Shown: positions 13,827 to 27,584, counted from the stretch's first letter. The stretch is DNA of 64,000 bases from Clonostachys chloroleuca (GCA_037952775.1 JBANAY010000003.1:16368001-16432000), one strand, 5' to 3'. Numbers and translations: made by a program. The notes: generated from the letters alone by a model not told the origin.

Positions 13827-14953
13827 ATAGAATAGTTTATATTACGACTTCAGATATAATCCTGATCTATACCCTTCTGCGTTCGTTCTATATAACTACA
13901 GATTTAAGTTTTATATTATAGAATAAGATCTACTTAATATTCCCTCTTATAATAATTATAGCTTATAAACTCTATTCTCTATATCTGCTAGATAATTATC
14001 TAGGAGTTTACCTTACTGAACTTTCTAAATAAGGTTAGACTAGTTATGATATTATATAGCTAGATCTAGCCCGGCTCAAGGTATAAAATATAGGCTTACG
14101 ACGAGTTAGCGATCAATATACCTTAGCTATATAACTTTATTCAGTACTGGAAGGGACGGGACAGACGCCAGATTATATTTTAGAATATACTGAATTTTAT
14201 ATATTCAACCAGAGACTACCTCTTCCACGGTCTACTTCTAAATTTCTATCGAGAAATACTCTATAATTATTCAGCGAAGAACTATCAATATAAGTATAGG
14301 AGTTAGCTTCGCTAGCTCTCTACTATTAATATACTACTAGTTATAGTCTGCTCGGTGAGGACTGGTGTTAATATGCCGAATAACGCCTTAAACGCTAGAC
14401 AATTACTGAGCTATATAAAATCCCCTTATCGAGACGCCTATTGAATCCTATAATATTTAACTCCCTATTTAGCTCGCTCCTATCCCGCTATAAACTGCCA
14501 GTAAGTTAGGACTATACAGATGACCAGATGGCGCAGTGGTACAGGTAGTAGGAAGAAGGAAGAAAATGATGTTGGTAGCTCCGTTAGTGTTCTAGGAAAT
14601 ACTAGACCTCTAAAGAGGCTCTTTCCAGCTAGGCGATAATCTATTAGTTACTAAGCTGGTACAGTAACAAGCAAGGAACATGTCGCAGTTGTCTAATGCA
14701 AAAAGAGTTACCGCACGGACCGCTCTGTGGCGCATTGTGGCTGTACACAGTGCATAGCTACAAAGGGAAAATGCCTCGGGTGGGTTGGTAGCAGTCAACG
14801 CTAAACCGGCTTTTGGCCCAACGAATGAACCTGGGAATTTCATGACCATAAGCCAGAACAGGCTTATTGCTCGCTAAATATCGTCGCATCTACATTGTCT
14901 ACAAATCCATTTCCTATTTTCGCCGAATAGAGCAACTTCTTAGCGCACGAACT
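13827..14953. other. Unassigned stretch between gypsy copy B and foldback element
   Basis: Composition rises from AT-rich to near balanced toward 14520-14950, so the right part seems to have escaped RIP. A 79-codon ORF on - at 14610-14849 shows no motif, no introns and no codon bias that I can judge, so I do not call it a gene. No RNA gene seen. Confidence 0.4.
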
Positions 14954-15290
14954 TGTTGATTTTAGAGATCATAGCCTCTATAAGTTAGTGGTCAGGACCG
15001 CTAGCAATTAGCGGTTGCAACCACTAGCTGTTAGTGATAGCAGCCACTGTACGTTAGTGGCTGTTAGACCCTTGCAACAGCTAGCCAATAGCGGTTGAGA
15101 TCGCTATCTATTAGTGATCGTTATCGCTAGCCAATAGCGATACAGCCCTGTGGGTTAGTAGCTGAGTCCCCTGTGGGTCAGTGGCTATAGCCCCTGTGGG
15201 CTTGTAGCTAAGCCACTATAACCACTACAGCTTAGCGGGCTCCAGTAACCCCTTTAGGGCTAGGAGCCTTAGCAGCTTATTTATAGGTTA
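14954..15290 (+). repeat. Left inverted arm of foldback element, palindromic modules
   Basis: Tandem, imperfect modules centred on GCGGTTGCAACC-like palindromes are spaced about 25-35 bp apart. They are followed by CTTAGCGGGCTCCAGTAACC and TTTATAGGTTATTAGGC, both of which recur inverted at about 16080-16170 and directly in the copy at 29735-30599. Confidence 0.7.
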
Positions 15291-15649
15291 TTAGGCTATA
15301 TTTTTTTAAGAGATCAAGGTCTCTAATATAGGGTAGACTAGCTGTAGGGTAAGCTAGGTCTAGGATAGATAAAGCCTATAGGGTAGGCTCCGAAATACTA
15401 GAGAAGGATCATTTAAAAAGATATAGTAGAAGGTACAGGCTCTATAAGAGAAAATAAAGCTCTATCAGCTACAGGGTAGCTAAGAAAGATAGACTGTAGA
15501 ATAGATAAAAGAGTATATTAGTAACTTATAGAATCTCTATCTAGCAGGGAGGAAGCTCTGTACTTATAGGTATTTCCAGGCTATAAGGGCCCTGAAGATA
15601 ATATATTACCTTCTGTAATACAGGCTTATAACTGCTATAAGGTTCTTAT

Positions 15650-15880
15650 ACAGAGGGATATGAGACTGCTAATACAGATACTACAGTAGATATAAAGTCC
15701 GCTAATACAGCTGCTATAGTAATTACGAGGTTTACTAAACTAAGTACTAAGGTTCTTATACAGCAGATACAAGGTCCGCTAATACAAGCGCTGCAGCGGA
15801 TACGAAGTCCGCTAATACAGCTGCTTCAGCGTAATACAGGATCACTAGTACGGATACTACAGCGGCTGTTACAGCGGTTA
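15650..15880 (+). repeat. Tandem repeat inside foldback element
   Basis: GTCCGCTAATACAGCTGC and close variants recur about every 30-100 bp (for example near 15698, 15775 and 15808), alternating with GCAGCGGATAC-type segments. The array is GC-rich compared with its surroundings. No coding potential is evident. Confidence 0.5.
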
Positions 15881-16089
15881 TAACCGCTAATATAATTGCC
15901 CTAACGGGCAGCTACAGTAGGTTAGGCCAGTAGCTTCAGAGGGCTTCCAGCTTTAGAGAGCCCTAAGTTAGTTATTTTATTCCTCCTTACCCTATACCAA
16001 TCTGAGATTATTTAATCAACTGATATAGGGTAATCTGGATCTACCCTATAGTCTATAGGGTAAATCTCAACATATTTAGGCTAATATAG

Positions 16090-16433
16090 CCTAATAACCT
16101 ATAAATAATACTGCTGATACTCCTAGCCTTAAAGGGGAACTGGAGCCCGCTAAGCCGTAGCAGTTATAGCAGCCTGTAGCTACTGACCCACAGTGGCTGC
16201 AACCGCTATTAGCTAGTGATCGTAATTACTATCGGATAGCGGTCTCAATCGCTATTAGCTAGCTATTACAGGGGATAGCGATCGCTAACAGTTAGTGGCT
16301 GCGATCGCTAACAGTTAGTAGCTACTATCGCTAACAGTTAGTGGTTGCGACCGCTAGAGGTTAGTGGTTACAACCGCTAATTTATAGCGATACAGTCACT
16401 AACTTATAGTGGCTATAGTCTCTCAATTCAATA
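16090..16433 (-). repeat. Right inverted arm of foldback element
   Basis: Reverse complement of the left arm and, read on -, very similar to the first ~340 bp of the copy at 29735-30599, including GGTTATTAGGCTATATTAGC and the palindromic modules. Confidence 0.7.
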
Positions 16434-19400
16434 GAAATCTTTTTATTATAAACCTTATTAAAAATAGTCTTTATAATATTAGTTTTTATAAATCTATTTC
16501 TTTTTAATATAACTTCTATTAATTTTATTTCTTTTTTAAAGTTTCTAAATAATCTTTCTTATTTATAAAAAGTAGATTATCTCCTTCTTTAGAGGTTTTA
16601 AACTTTTTCTATCTATTTAAGAATATTACTATAGAATTATTAATAGTAAAATTAGCTATACTATTTTCTATAATTCTCTATCTAATTCTATTATTAATAT
16701 CCTAATAAATTATTATTAATAAATTTATTTTTAATCTACTTTTTATAATCTTATTATTCTTAGCTTCTTTAGATATAAGATATTTATTATTATTATTTAT
16801 TTCTATTTTTAAGCCTTAGTCTATATATTATTACTAGATCTTATTAATTTCCTTCTTTTCCTAATTACTTTCTAACTATATCCTAGAAGGTTCTTATAAT
16901 ATAATATTCTTAATAATATTCTAAACTATTTTATTATAGCTTAGATACCTATTAGTATAATAGATAATAAGATATCTAATATAAGTATTATTAGTAGATT
17001 AAAATATAGCTATAAGCCTAAATAGAACTAATTCTCTTTTAGTTTTAATCTAGAGAGTTCCTACTCTACTATTATATATATAAAAGCCTGCTTTCTAATC
17101 TACTTTTAATAGTTTATATTATTTAGAATAATAATTATTTATTCTATAATACTAGTAAGTATATATATATCCTGCTATATAAACTTAGATATTATTTATT
17201 ATTTAATTAAATAATCTCTTTATATCTAAACTCTATATAATACTATTAGTTCTTAGAAAAAAAAGTAAAGTAAAAATAGAAATAGTATTTACTAAACTTA
17301 TTTATATTAGATTAAGTTATAGATCTTTTAAAATTACTTATTATTCTACTAAATAAATATATATTTTATTAAATTCCTTAGTTAAATATTATATTATCTT
17401 ATTAAGTAATTTTTTTAATTTTTTAAAAAGTTCTACTATAATACTACTCTTATTAAAGTATATTTCTTTCTTACTAGTTTTCTTAATTCTCTTACCCTTA
17501 TTTAAGTTCTTATTCTTTTACTTATAATTTATTATATTCTTAGAATCTTTTTCCTTATTATTATTATTATAGTTTTTATATATTTTAATAAGTTCTAAAT
17601 AATCTTATTTAATAGTTAGATCTATTATACTACTAGTAGAATTAATAATTCTATTCTACCCTAAGATTATAATATAAATATAGAGATATTTATTAATTAT
17701 CTCTTATATTTTATTATAAGATATTTCTTTTATTTAATTAAGTATTATATTTCTTTAATATATAATTTTAAATAATATCTCTAGAGCTAATCTATTAATA
17801 AGTTCTTCTATTTATATTCTTAATATTTTATAGTTAGGTTTAGTTTTTAATAATAGTAATAATACTTACTTATTTAAGCTTATACTTTTACTATATTAAA
17901 CTCTAGATATTCTTTTCCTATATAGATAAACCTTTAATTAAGAGGTATTAATTATTTAATATTATAATCTTAGTAGTATTATAAGAGTACTCTCTTAATA
18001 TTATTCTAATTTCTTTCTAAACTAATAATAAACTTAATCTATTTTTTTTTATTTTTTTTTTAGAGGGTTTTTACTATATTTAAGAAATATTCTAAGATCA
18101 GGCTATATATAACTAGATCTATATAATTTATATTTAACTAAGTTTTAATCTATATTTAATCTTTAACTCTATTTTTTTTTACCTTTTTATTTATATAAGC
18201 TAAGGTAAAGTAATAATATCTCTAAAAACTCTAAAAAGAGCTTACTAAGTATATAATTTAGCTATAAGCTTTAAGGGGAAATACTTATTATTTATAATTA
18301 ACTATAATATCTCTCTAAGCTTATTATTACTAATCCCTAATTACTAACTACTAACTATCTCTCTTTATAACTATAATAATAGATACCTCTGATATTATTA
18401 TCCCCTATAGCTAGAGCCTGATTATTATAAGTAACTAGATCCTTATATTTATAATAGTTATTATTAATAAGAACTATTAGGATCTCTTTTTAGATATTAA
18501 TTATTTAAACCTATAATCTATTATAGATTTACTTATAGTAATAAAACTACTCTCTCTTATATAGATCTAGTAGTTATACCTACTAGAGCTATTACTCTAT
18601 CTAGTAGTTAGCTAATAAAAAGATATATAGATAATCCCAGTCTTTAATATACTTATAGAGAATTATATAAATATTCCTCTAGTACTTAATAATTATTATA
18701 ATCTAATATACTATATATAGTACTAGTAGATAATATATTAGATTAAATTAATTTAAATTAAAGTAGTTCTTTAAGTTTAAAAGTCTATTAGTTAGTAATA
18801 TTAGATAAATAGAAAAGAATTAATTAAATAGAATAGAATTATTAAAAAGTTTATTAGAGAGAAAAATTAAATTAAATAAGATTAATTAGATAGTATTTAG
18901 AATTATAGTAGATTAGTTAATTATTACTATAGAATATTTAAAGAATATAATAGCTAATTATAAAGTTACTATATATTAATTAAAAGACTAAATATAGTTT
19001 TATATAGTAAAACTTAATCTATAAACTCTTCTTTTTATCTATATTTATCTAAAATATCTTATCTTTATTCTTCTTTTAAATACTATAAAGTTCTAAGAAT
19101 TTCTTAAACTCTTCTAAATAAATAGTTATATTATTTCTATTAAATTTCTTCTTAAAGTATACTAATAGGTTATTTTTCTTATTATTATCTACTAATTTAA
19201 TAAGAATTCTCATTAAATTCTTATTATCTAGTATATTCAGAAGAGTAGAAGAAGAAGAAAAAGAAAAAGCTTTAGTAAAGCTATTATTAGACCCTAGTAG
19301 AGATACTTTTATAAGCTCTTTTCCTTTATCTAATATTAATTTTAATAATATTTCTTCTAATTTATCTTTTTTTCTTAGTAGTATCTTATTAAACTAGATT

Positions 19401-19927
19401 ATTTTTTAATTAGATATTTTTTAAAAGAGATTATTTTACTTAATAAGTTTCTATCTATATAATCTTAAAGATATATAATTAATTAATAGTATAACTTAAC
19501 TTAATTAATTTTCCTTTATTTATACTTATTAGGAAGGGTTAATTTTATATAAGTTTTTTCTTATAATATAGCTTCTTTAGTATACTATTTTTATATCTAT
19601 AGCCTAACTAGTTAATAAGTTATTATAAGATAATCTCTATTATATATATAATCTACTAGTTTATAGATTTATATATCTTCTTATAAAATATATATTCCTA
19701 ATCTAAATAAATAAATAGAATAACTAACTAGGCTTCTTTTAGAGTAGGTTTTTTCTCTACTATTCTTATATCTAAGGGGTTTACTAATCTAAACTACTTA
19801 CTTATATAAGTTTACTAATTTTAATCTTTTAAGAACTAATATAATATATCTAATTTTATATTATTATATTCTAACTAGATTTTCTTTTTTTCTAAGAACT
19901 TAGAAAATAACTCTAAGAGATAAGTAC
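16434..19927. other. RIP-like AT-rich stretch, unidentified
   Basis: About 3.5 kb of extremely AT-rich sequence, T-rich on the + strand. The - strand gives short protein-like runs (for example ITIYLEEFKKFLELY near 19085-19130) interrupted by TAA/TAG, suggesting decayed mobile-element coding sequence on -. I could not match any of it to a family, and no terminal repeats were recognised. Confidence 0.4.
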
Positions 19928-20039
19928 TGTTGAAATTAAACAGTTAGTGGTTGCGACCGCTAGAGGTTAGTGGTTGCAACCGCTAACTTATAGCGATACG
20001 GTCACTAACTTATAGTGGCTATAGTCTCTCAATTCAACA
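19928..20039 (-). mobile_element. Short internally deleted copy of the TGTTGAA family (112 bp)
   Basis: It begins TGTTGAAATTA and ends CTCTCAATTCAACA. These are the two termini of the 865-bp copy at 29735-30599 in reverse orientation, with almost all interior lost. Two palindromic modules (GTTAGTGGTTGCGACCGCTA and a near copy) remain. The left flank is AGTAC; the right flank begins AG and then runs into the assembly gap, so the target duplication cannot be completed. Confidence 0.65.
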
Positions 20040-20041
20040 AG

Positions 20042-20141
20042 NNNNNNNNNNNNNNNNNNNNNNNNNNNNNNNNNNNNNNNNNNNNNNNNNNNNNNNNNNN
20101 NNNNNNNNNNNNNNNNNNNNNNNNNNNNNNNNNNNNNNNNN
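20042..20141. other. Assembly gap, exactly 100 N
   Basis: One hundred consecutive N. This round number is the usual placeholder for a gap of unknown size, so distances across it should not be trusted. It starts two bases after a repeat-family terminus, consistent with assembly collapse at a repeat. Confidence 0.98.
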
Positions 20142-21900
20142 GTATACTAATACAGATAGTCTTTTATTTTCTTATTCTATATAAATAGCTCTTATAATTA
20201 TAGACCCTTTATAATCTCTATAAATATAAGAAATAAATATATATAATTTTAATTTTTTATATCTTTATTAAAAAGATATACTATATATATTAGTCTGGAT
20301 ATATATATATTTTATTATTAGGTTTCCTTACTTATTATTATAATTACCCCTAGTAATAAGTAATTATAGATATATACTCTATTTATATTAAACCCTGTTC
20401 TATACTATTATAATATTTCTCTTTTCCTTTTCTATATAGCTGCTCTAGTATTATATATATACCCTCTATAATAATCCTTACTACTTTAGATTAGAGTTTT
20501 ATAGCTAACTATTTTATAAGATAGTTATATCTTAATCCTCTTTCTATATATAGAGATATATATACTCTAGGATATAGTTTTATAGCTAATCTTAATAATA
20601 TATAGTTAAACTTTTAACTTATTATTTTTTTCTCTATAAGTAGTTACTCCCTCCTTATATATTTTAAAGCTAACTAAATATAGAGATATAATACCTTCCT
20701 CCTCCCCCTTTTATTTACTTTTTAGAGCCCCTCCCCTAAGCTTATAATACTGCTCTACTATAGTATAATTAGGGAAATAGCTATTAATTATATATATTTA
20801 GGTACTTAGTTTTAGAAACTCTTACTAATAGGCTTATATAGTAGTCTAAAGAATATTAAGTATACTAGCCTAATAGTAAGCTAAGATTAGAAGGATATAG
20901 AAAGAGCTTAGAAAGCTTAAGAGATAGAAATATTATATAGCTAAAAAGTACTCTAACTAGATATAAGTATTAGTAGTTTTTTTTTTTTTATTTCTTTAGC
21001 TAATATATTTATTAGTAGTAAGTATTTTAATAAATATATAGTATATATTAAGTTACTTACTTTAGGAAAAAGTAATAATTATTACTTTAACTATGATAGT
21101 AATAGGATATAGTATATATATTATAATAAAAGTAGTAATATTTATATTATTATATCTAAAGTTCTAATACCTTTTATATATAACTTAGTTATTATTTATA
21201 AAGCTCTTACTAAGCTTAGTAAACCTACTAGGAAACTTTCCTATAAGTATATTAAGATATACCTTTTAGTTATATATACTAGTACTATCTGAAAGATAGC
21301 TTATAATTTTACTATAGATAGTACTTTTAATAGTTTAACTATTTATTAGTAATATAGATTAGAATCTAACTCTAGCTATATTTTTAAGAATACTATCTCT
21401 AAGGAGGTTAAACCTCTTTTAGAGTATTATACTATTTATTATTAGTTTATAAGGCCTGATAATAATAATAGTACTATTTATAGAAGTATTAATAGATCTA
21501 ATAATAATAATAAATCTAAGGGTAGTTCCTCTAATATCTAATTCTAATATATAGTAATAATAAACTTAAGAGTAATTCCTCTAATATCTAATTCTAACCC
21601 TCTAGATACTGTTTTCCTATATACCCTAAACCTAAATAAAAGAGAAGAATAAAATAAAAAAAATAAAAAAAAATTAGATAGCTTAGCTAGTTTAGATAGA
21701 TAGATAGATCTAATTATTAGTAGATAGTTTAGATAGATAGGGGAATAGAATAGCCTCTTATAGGAAGCCCTCCCCCTATATATTTTAATTACTTATAATA
21801 TATTTAAATTCTTAGTTTAAAGTAGTTTATTATATAGGTTCAGTCTGTCTGTATTTACTAGGCTGTACCCGGTTTAGGCAGCCTCTTAATATCTCCCTTA
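20142..21900. other. AT-rich stretch left of copia element, unidentified
   Basis: The stretch holds decayed sequence with some + strand protein-like texture at about 21050-21300 (for example KALTKLSKPTRKLSYKYIKI) and many stops. A less decayed stretch near 21840-21880 (CAGTCTGTCTGTATTTACTAGG) may be LTR or element-boundary sequence of the copia element to the right. No confident family call. Confidence 0.35.
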
Positions 21901-24900
21901 ATTTAAATTCTTAACTTATTTATTTCTATAAGTTTTAAGAGTACTAAATTAGGTTTTCTTTTTATTAAAAATATCTACTGGATTATTCTTTCTATTAATC
22001 TATTTTATCTTAGTAATTTTATAGTATTTATATAATTACTATAAGGCTATTATATTAATTATTAGTTTTTTCTCTATAATTATACTAAGCTTAATAAGGT
22101 ATTTATATAGTAAGAGAGAATCTATATAAATTACTAGTAATATTTCTAGTAGTATTATTTTTAAAGTAATTATTTAAAAAGTATTTATAATTATAATATC
22201 TATATTTAATCCGGCTACTATACTATAGACTTCTAATATAAGGCTGCTTCTTATAATATATTTATACTTTATTAATAACTAGTATATAATATTCCTAGTT
22301 AGTTAGAATATAGGCTCCTGGCCTTTAATCCTTATCTCTATTCTAAGTATAATTATAAAGCTAATTTAGGAGCTTATATCTTTATTATTAGTAAGAGATC
22401 TATCTATAAAGATATACAGCTTTAGATTATATAGATTAAGTAGTATAAATTTCAGTCTATAGTTATAGTTCTTAATTTACTATATAAGCCTTTTATTTAA
22501 CTTCTTAATATTATCTTTAACAGGTTCTATTATAATTATACTACTATAGATAAATTATATAAGGCTTCTAGTTATATAATACTTATAATCTATATACTAT
22601 ATACTCTTTAGGCTTTATAGCTCTCTATATCTATAGCTTTCTAAAGTATATTAGCTTAGCTCTTTTAAAGGAACTTAATTATTATACTATAGAGGGATAT
22701 CTTTCCTCTATTAAATTTAAGATCTATTTCCTTAGAAAGCTTAATTCTAGCTTTTATCTTAAATTTAGTCTCTTTTAACTAATATTCTTCTTCTATAGTA
22801 AGTATCTTATTAAATAATCTAAGTATATTATTAGTTTATATTCTAATAATTCTAAAACTAAGTATATTACTTTCTATAATTAGAAAATATAAATTAAAGC
22901 TAGAGATTATTATCTTTATATATATTATAAAGTACTTATAGTATATAGTATACTAATATATACTAGACTTAGTAATCCTATATAGTAGCTTTATAATTTT
23001 TATAACTATTCCTTATAGATAGCTTTACTTAAGATCTTTTAGGAGTATTATATAAATTATATATTATAGTATTAACTTAGACTATAGGTAGACTTATATA
23101 ATATCTCTACCTATCAGAATATAAGTTCCTACTACTAGTAGTAATAGTATTAATATAAGGATAAGCTATTAGCTATAGTATTAGATTATTAGTAACTATA
23201 TAAGAACTATCTCCTTACTAGTATTATTATATCCTTATATAATTAGATAGGATTTCTTATATAGATATATATTCTGTTCTTTTACCTTATTAATAATATA
23301 TACTTTAAATAGTTAACTGCTTTTAATATTATAATTAAACTATATAAACTTAAATATACCTACTTTAATAAGTTAGTTAATTTTAGCTATTATAGAGACC
23401 TTAAATAGAATACCTAGGGTTATAATAACTCTTTCCTTTTAAAGTTTCTTAGCTAGTTTAAGAGTATTTTACTCTTTATATATTATATAGTTAGTATATA
23501 GTCTAACTAGTTATACTATATATTATATATATACTTTTAGTTTATTCTTTAAGCCTATTAGTTATCCTTTTCTTTATAGTAGTTTACTTATTATAAGTAG
23601 TAAGAGGTCTTTTAAATATATTACTAGGCTAGTACTTTCTTAGGCTAGATTTTTAGTCTGTTTATCTCTATAGTACAGCTTTATATATATAAACTAAAAG
23701 GTCTTTAGTCTATTATATATTTTAATTATAATATTATAGGAGTTATTTAATAAAAGTCTATATAGCTTAAACTACCCCTTATTCTCTCTCTATACTATAA
23801 CCTTATTTAGAAATAGGAGTTTAAGAAGTTCTATTAGATTAAAACTATTATATATAGCTAGTATAAGTATAGTTCTCTCTTTAGTATATAGTTCCCTTAA
23901 GGCTTTTATTATAAAGTTAACTACTTATACTTTTTAAACTATAGATTATAATAGGGGAGAGGATATAATAACTCTTAGATATACTCTAAATATAAGGAGT
24001 ATTAGTATAAGGCTATTAGGCCCTACTATATTATTAACTGTTTTAACTACTGCTTATAATATTAATTCCTTTAAGGTTATCTCCTTAAGTTCCTTATATA
24101 AGATATTAAATATATATTATAATAGTCTATAATATCTCTTAATCTTACTAATTAATTAATAGGCCTTAATTAGTATTTACTTATATTTAGAACTAATAAT
24201 CCTTATATTTATATAAAATTAGTTACTTATAAATTAGGTTCCTATATTATATATAATATAGTCTAGTAGTCCTAGATATATATCCAGCTAGATCCTCTTT
24301 AATACTTTCTATATAGTATCTACTAAGATATCTATAAAGAAGGTTATATTTTAGAATATAGTTACTATATAGATAATATATAAAACTAGTTCTTAATCCA
24401 GTAGATATATAATATTAATTATAATCTTATAGTTAAAGTTAAAATTATCTTATAGTCTGAATTTAAAGTATTTCAGAGCTAGGCTATAGACCTAGTATTA
24501 GTAGTAGAAGTATTTAATTTTTTTTATTACTTCTCTATTTATATCCTTATAGTCTGCTCTTTCTAAGAGCTTATATAGCCTTTCTACTAATAGGTAACTA
24601 AAGTAGTAATAGAGTTATTTTAGCTCTAGTTCTATTAAGTAGGCTATATTAGCTATTAGTATATATTCAGAAAAGAACTATATATAGCCTTATTTCCTTA
24701 TAGTTAGAGTAAAAAAACTATCTATAGTTCTAACTACTTTATTAATTATATTCCTAAACTTAATATTCAGATAGTCTATATCTTAAAGGTATATTAGGAA
24801 AGGGATCTCTAAGTTTATTATATAAAATATAATAGATCTGAATAGAGTCTATAGCTTTATTATACTAAGTAACTTTATAAGCCTCTTTCTAAACTTAATA

Positions 24901-27100
24901 CTCTTTATATTAGCTATAGTATTTAGTTTAATTAATAGATTAATTTATTTAAGTACTTTAAATTATAGTTTATCTATAGTTAAGATTAATAAGGTACCTA
25001 TATCTAGTATAATCCTCTGGAATTATATTATATATCTTTTCTTAATAATAAATTATAAGGGGTTTTATAGCTTTCTCTTAATCTTCTCTCTAGAGAGTAA
25101 GTATTAGAATACCTTATTAAGCAGATATTATATTAGGTATTATTTATTACTACTTATATACTAGTCTTCCTTATCTGGGTTATTATAGTTATTAGGGTCT
25201 CTATAATCTGCTATTTTAAACTAGTTATTAACCCTTTCTTAGTTTTAAATCTACTATTTAAATTCTTTAAGTATATTATCTTCTTCTACTTCCTTTTCTA
25301 CTTTAAGGAACTTAGTTATAAATTAGTAGTATAATTCAGATCTCTTCTACAGATAGTTTATAAACTAATAACCAGGCTTATTATAAATAAAGTAGTACTT
25401 TCTCTAGCTGTTCCTTTATAGTTCTTAATCCTAACTAGTAAAACTTCTATTAAATAGTCTACCCTATATATTTTTAATATAATAGAGCTACTATTATATT
25501 CTATTTAGTAGCTTCTAAATATATTAATATTACTAGTTAATAAAATATATATTTCTTATTATATCCTAGGCTACTAAGGTTATTAGGCTTTATTCTAGCT
25601 GTTTTAATAGGTTTATTTCTAATACTAATATAAGATATTATATTAGGGCTTTAGTATTTATATACTCTCTTTAGAGTACTATTTCTAGTTCCTTTAAATC
25701 TCTATATACTCTTACTACTATAGCTTATAGATTATTATCCCCTGTATAAATACTTCTAAGTATCTTCTGTATTTTTATCAGAGTAGTAAAAACCTTTTAT
25801 AGTATTTAGTATACTATAAGGTTCTTATATTCTCTATTTATCTATATTAAAATAATACTAGTTTAAGTCTAGTTATAATAATACTACTATTTATTAATAG
25901 TATTATTAAAGTATTACTTTAGTTTAAGATATATCTCTCTAAAGGTATATTCTTCTTTAATATATTAGAATTAGAAATTCTATATATTCCCTTTAAGGAT
26001 TTAGAAAAGAATAATTTTAAATCTACTTAGTTATATATTATAGGATTTATAAGTATTTAGTATTATTCTGACTTTAATATTAAGTATATTATATAGTTCC
26101 CTACTAAATAAGTACTCTTTTATATTATATAGCTTCTAAAAAGCTATAAGTTCTTATATAGCTACTATACCTATTCTAAGGCTTTATTCAGGTAGAAGGT
26201 TATAGTACAGGTTATATAACTTATATATATAGCCTTCTGGTTCTTATTTTAGAACTAGATTCCTAAAAGGTATAGGTACTTATTAAGTTAACTCCTTATT
26301 CCTCTTAGGTATTTTTATCTTATCTACCTTAATTATATAGGTTATACTCCTTTCTTAGGGTATTTATAGTATTAGTACTATATATCCTTAAGACTTCCTA
26401 TATTACTCTTATAATTAGAATACCTAGGAGTTCAGATTAAAGGTATTTATAAGAAACTATTAATTATTTAGCTATTCTAATAAGTCCTCTAGTTTCTATA
26501 TATTATTAAGAGCTGCTTTAAATATATTATTTATAGGGCTAATATATATACTACTATATTATAGGATATATTTTAACTCCTTAGTAATATTATTATTTAA
26601 AAGTATAAACTTTTCTATTAATTAGTTCCTAAAGTTATATATAAACTTACCTAGTAAGTTATTACTATATAGCCCGGTATATTTATAGTAGTATATATAA
26701 TATACTATATATATATTAGTAAGTTCTTAGATAGTTATCTAGGCTACTGAGATTAGATAGTTTATCTAGTTAATATTATTTATATAGACTTTTATTAGCC
26801 TAATTATATTAAAGACCTCTTTTACTTTATTATAGTTAAAGGGGGTTAGTATAGATATAGTTTATACTAATAGTACTATTATACTTACTCAGGAGGTAGA
26901 TTCTAAAGTATATATATATTTTTATAATAGAGGAGTATAGGGTTTTACTCTTATTTAAAAGACTAGGGTCTCTATTTAGAAGGATTCTAATAGGTTATAG
27001 AAAATAGAGTAGTAGTAAGGGAAAAGTATAAGGAATTATCTTATTTCCTTCTAGAGTTAGAAAAGAGAGAGTATTCTATAAGAGTAAACTCTTAAGATTA
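21900..27100 (-). mobile_element. Ty1/copia retrotransposon, RIP-decayed
   Basis: The - strand reads as the C-terminal half of a fungal copia polyprotein. Around 22800-22870 lies RIQTNNTLRLF, corresponding to the QTDDTL palm motif of fungal copia reverse transcriptases. About 22480-22600 holds the QPEAAFDLSVAAQ-like segment, now reading QLEALYNLSIVV. About 22150-22420 gives FIDRSLTNNKDISSQISFIIIL, the RNase H block (DASFANNKDLSSQIGY) typical of these elements. Stops are at former CAG/CAA/TGG codons. The upstream part (to about 27100) has the same composition and strand but I could not pinpoint integrase motifs. LTRs were not recognised, so both limits are approximate. Confidence 0.75.
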
Positions 27101-27584
27101 AGTAGTTAGGGAAGAAAGTAATTTTATTAATTACTTCTATCTATATTAATAAGGAGATATATATAATATAATACTCTTTAAAGGTATTTCTAGTATTAAT
27201 AGTATTATTAGAGGAATAAGTAATCTCTAAAGTAACTATTCAGAGTATATAAAAGATAATAGTATTATTATATTATATATTATATATAGTTCTATAGTAT
27301 AGAACTAGTACTTATAGAAGAACTATACTTCCCTAAGTACTTAGGAAATCCTATCTCTTCTTCTTTACTAATCTATAGCTACTATATAACTACTAATTAG
27401 TATTAGAAAGCTTTTCTAAAGTATATACTATAGAGTAAATAGATTAAAAAGTAATTAATTAAGTTACTATTCTAGCTATAGAAGTAAACCGGTTATAAAT
27501 ATAGTTCTAGAGTAGTTCTAACTAAGTAAATTACTCTGCTTCTAGCTTCCAGCTAGTAATTACTAGTTAGTAATATTTAGTATA
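27100..27584. other. AT-rich junction between copia and gypsy copy C
   Basis: Decayed sequence with no recognisable domain. The gypsy homology begins abruptly at about 27585, in the middle of the element, so a rearrangement or deletion breakpoint must lie here. Confidence 0.35.

Larger units (their letters stand above)
14954..16433. mobile_element. Foldback-like element of the TGTTGAA family, 1480 bp, long inverted repeats
   Basis: The left end TGTTGATTTTAGAGATCATAG and right end ...CTCTCAATTCAATA are inverted copies of one another, and the inverted homology continues for roughly 340 bp inward on each side. The arms consist of variations on a 16-20 bp palindromic module such as GTTAGCGGTTGCAACCACTA. 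Flanks GAACT (14949-14953) and GAAAT (16434-16438) look like a 5-bp target duplication with one change. The interior (about 15300-16080) has no clear ORF and includes short tandem repeats. Long inverted arms built of short repeats are the hallmark of Foldback-type or non-autonomous DNA transposons. The superfamily is not determined. Confidence 0.7.

Noticed and set aside
14610..14849. 79-codon ORF on - in a less AT-rich pocket
   Set aside because: No motif, no family texture, no promoter or splice context; expected by chance in non-RIPed DNA.
14954..15290. CRISPR-like array (regular short repeats)
   Set aside because: The modules are imperfect palindromes without unique spacers, in a eukaryotic genome.
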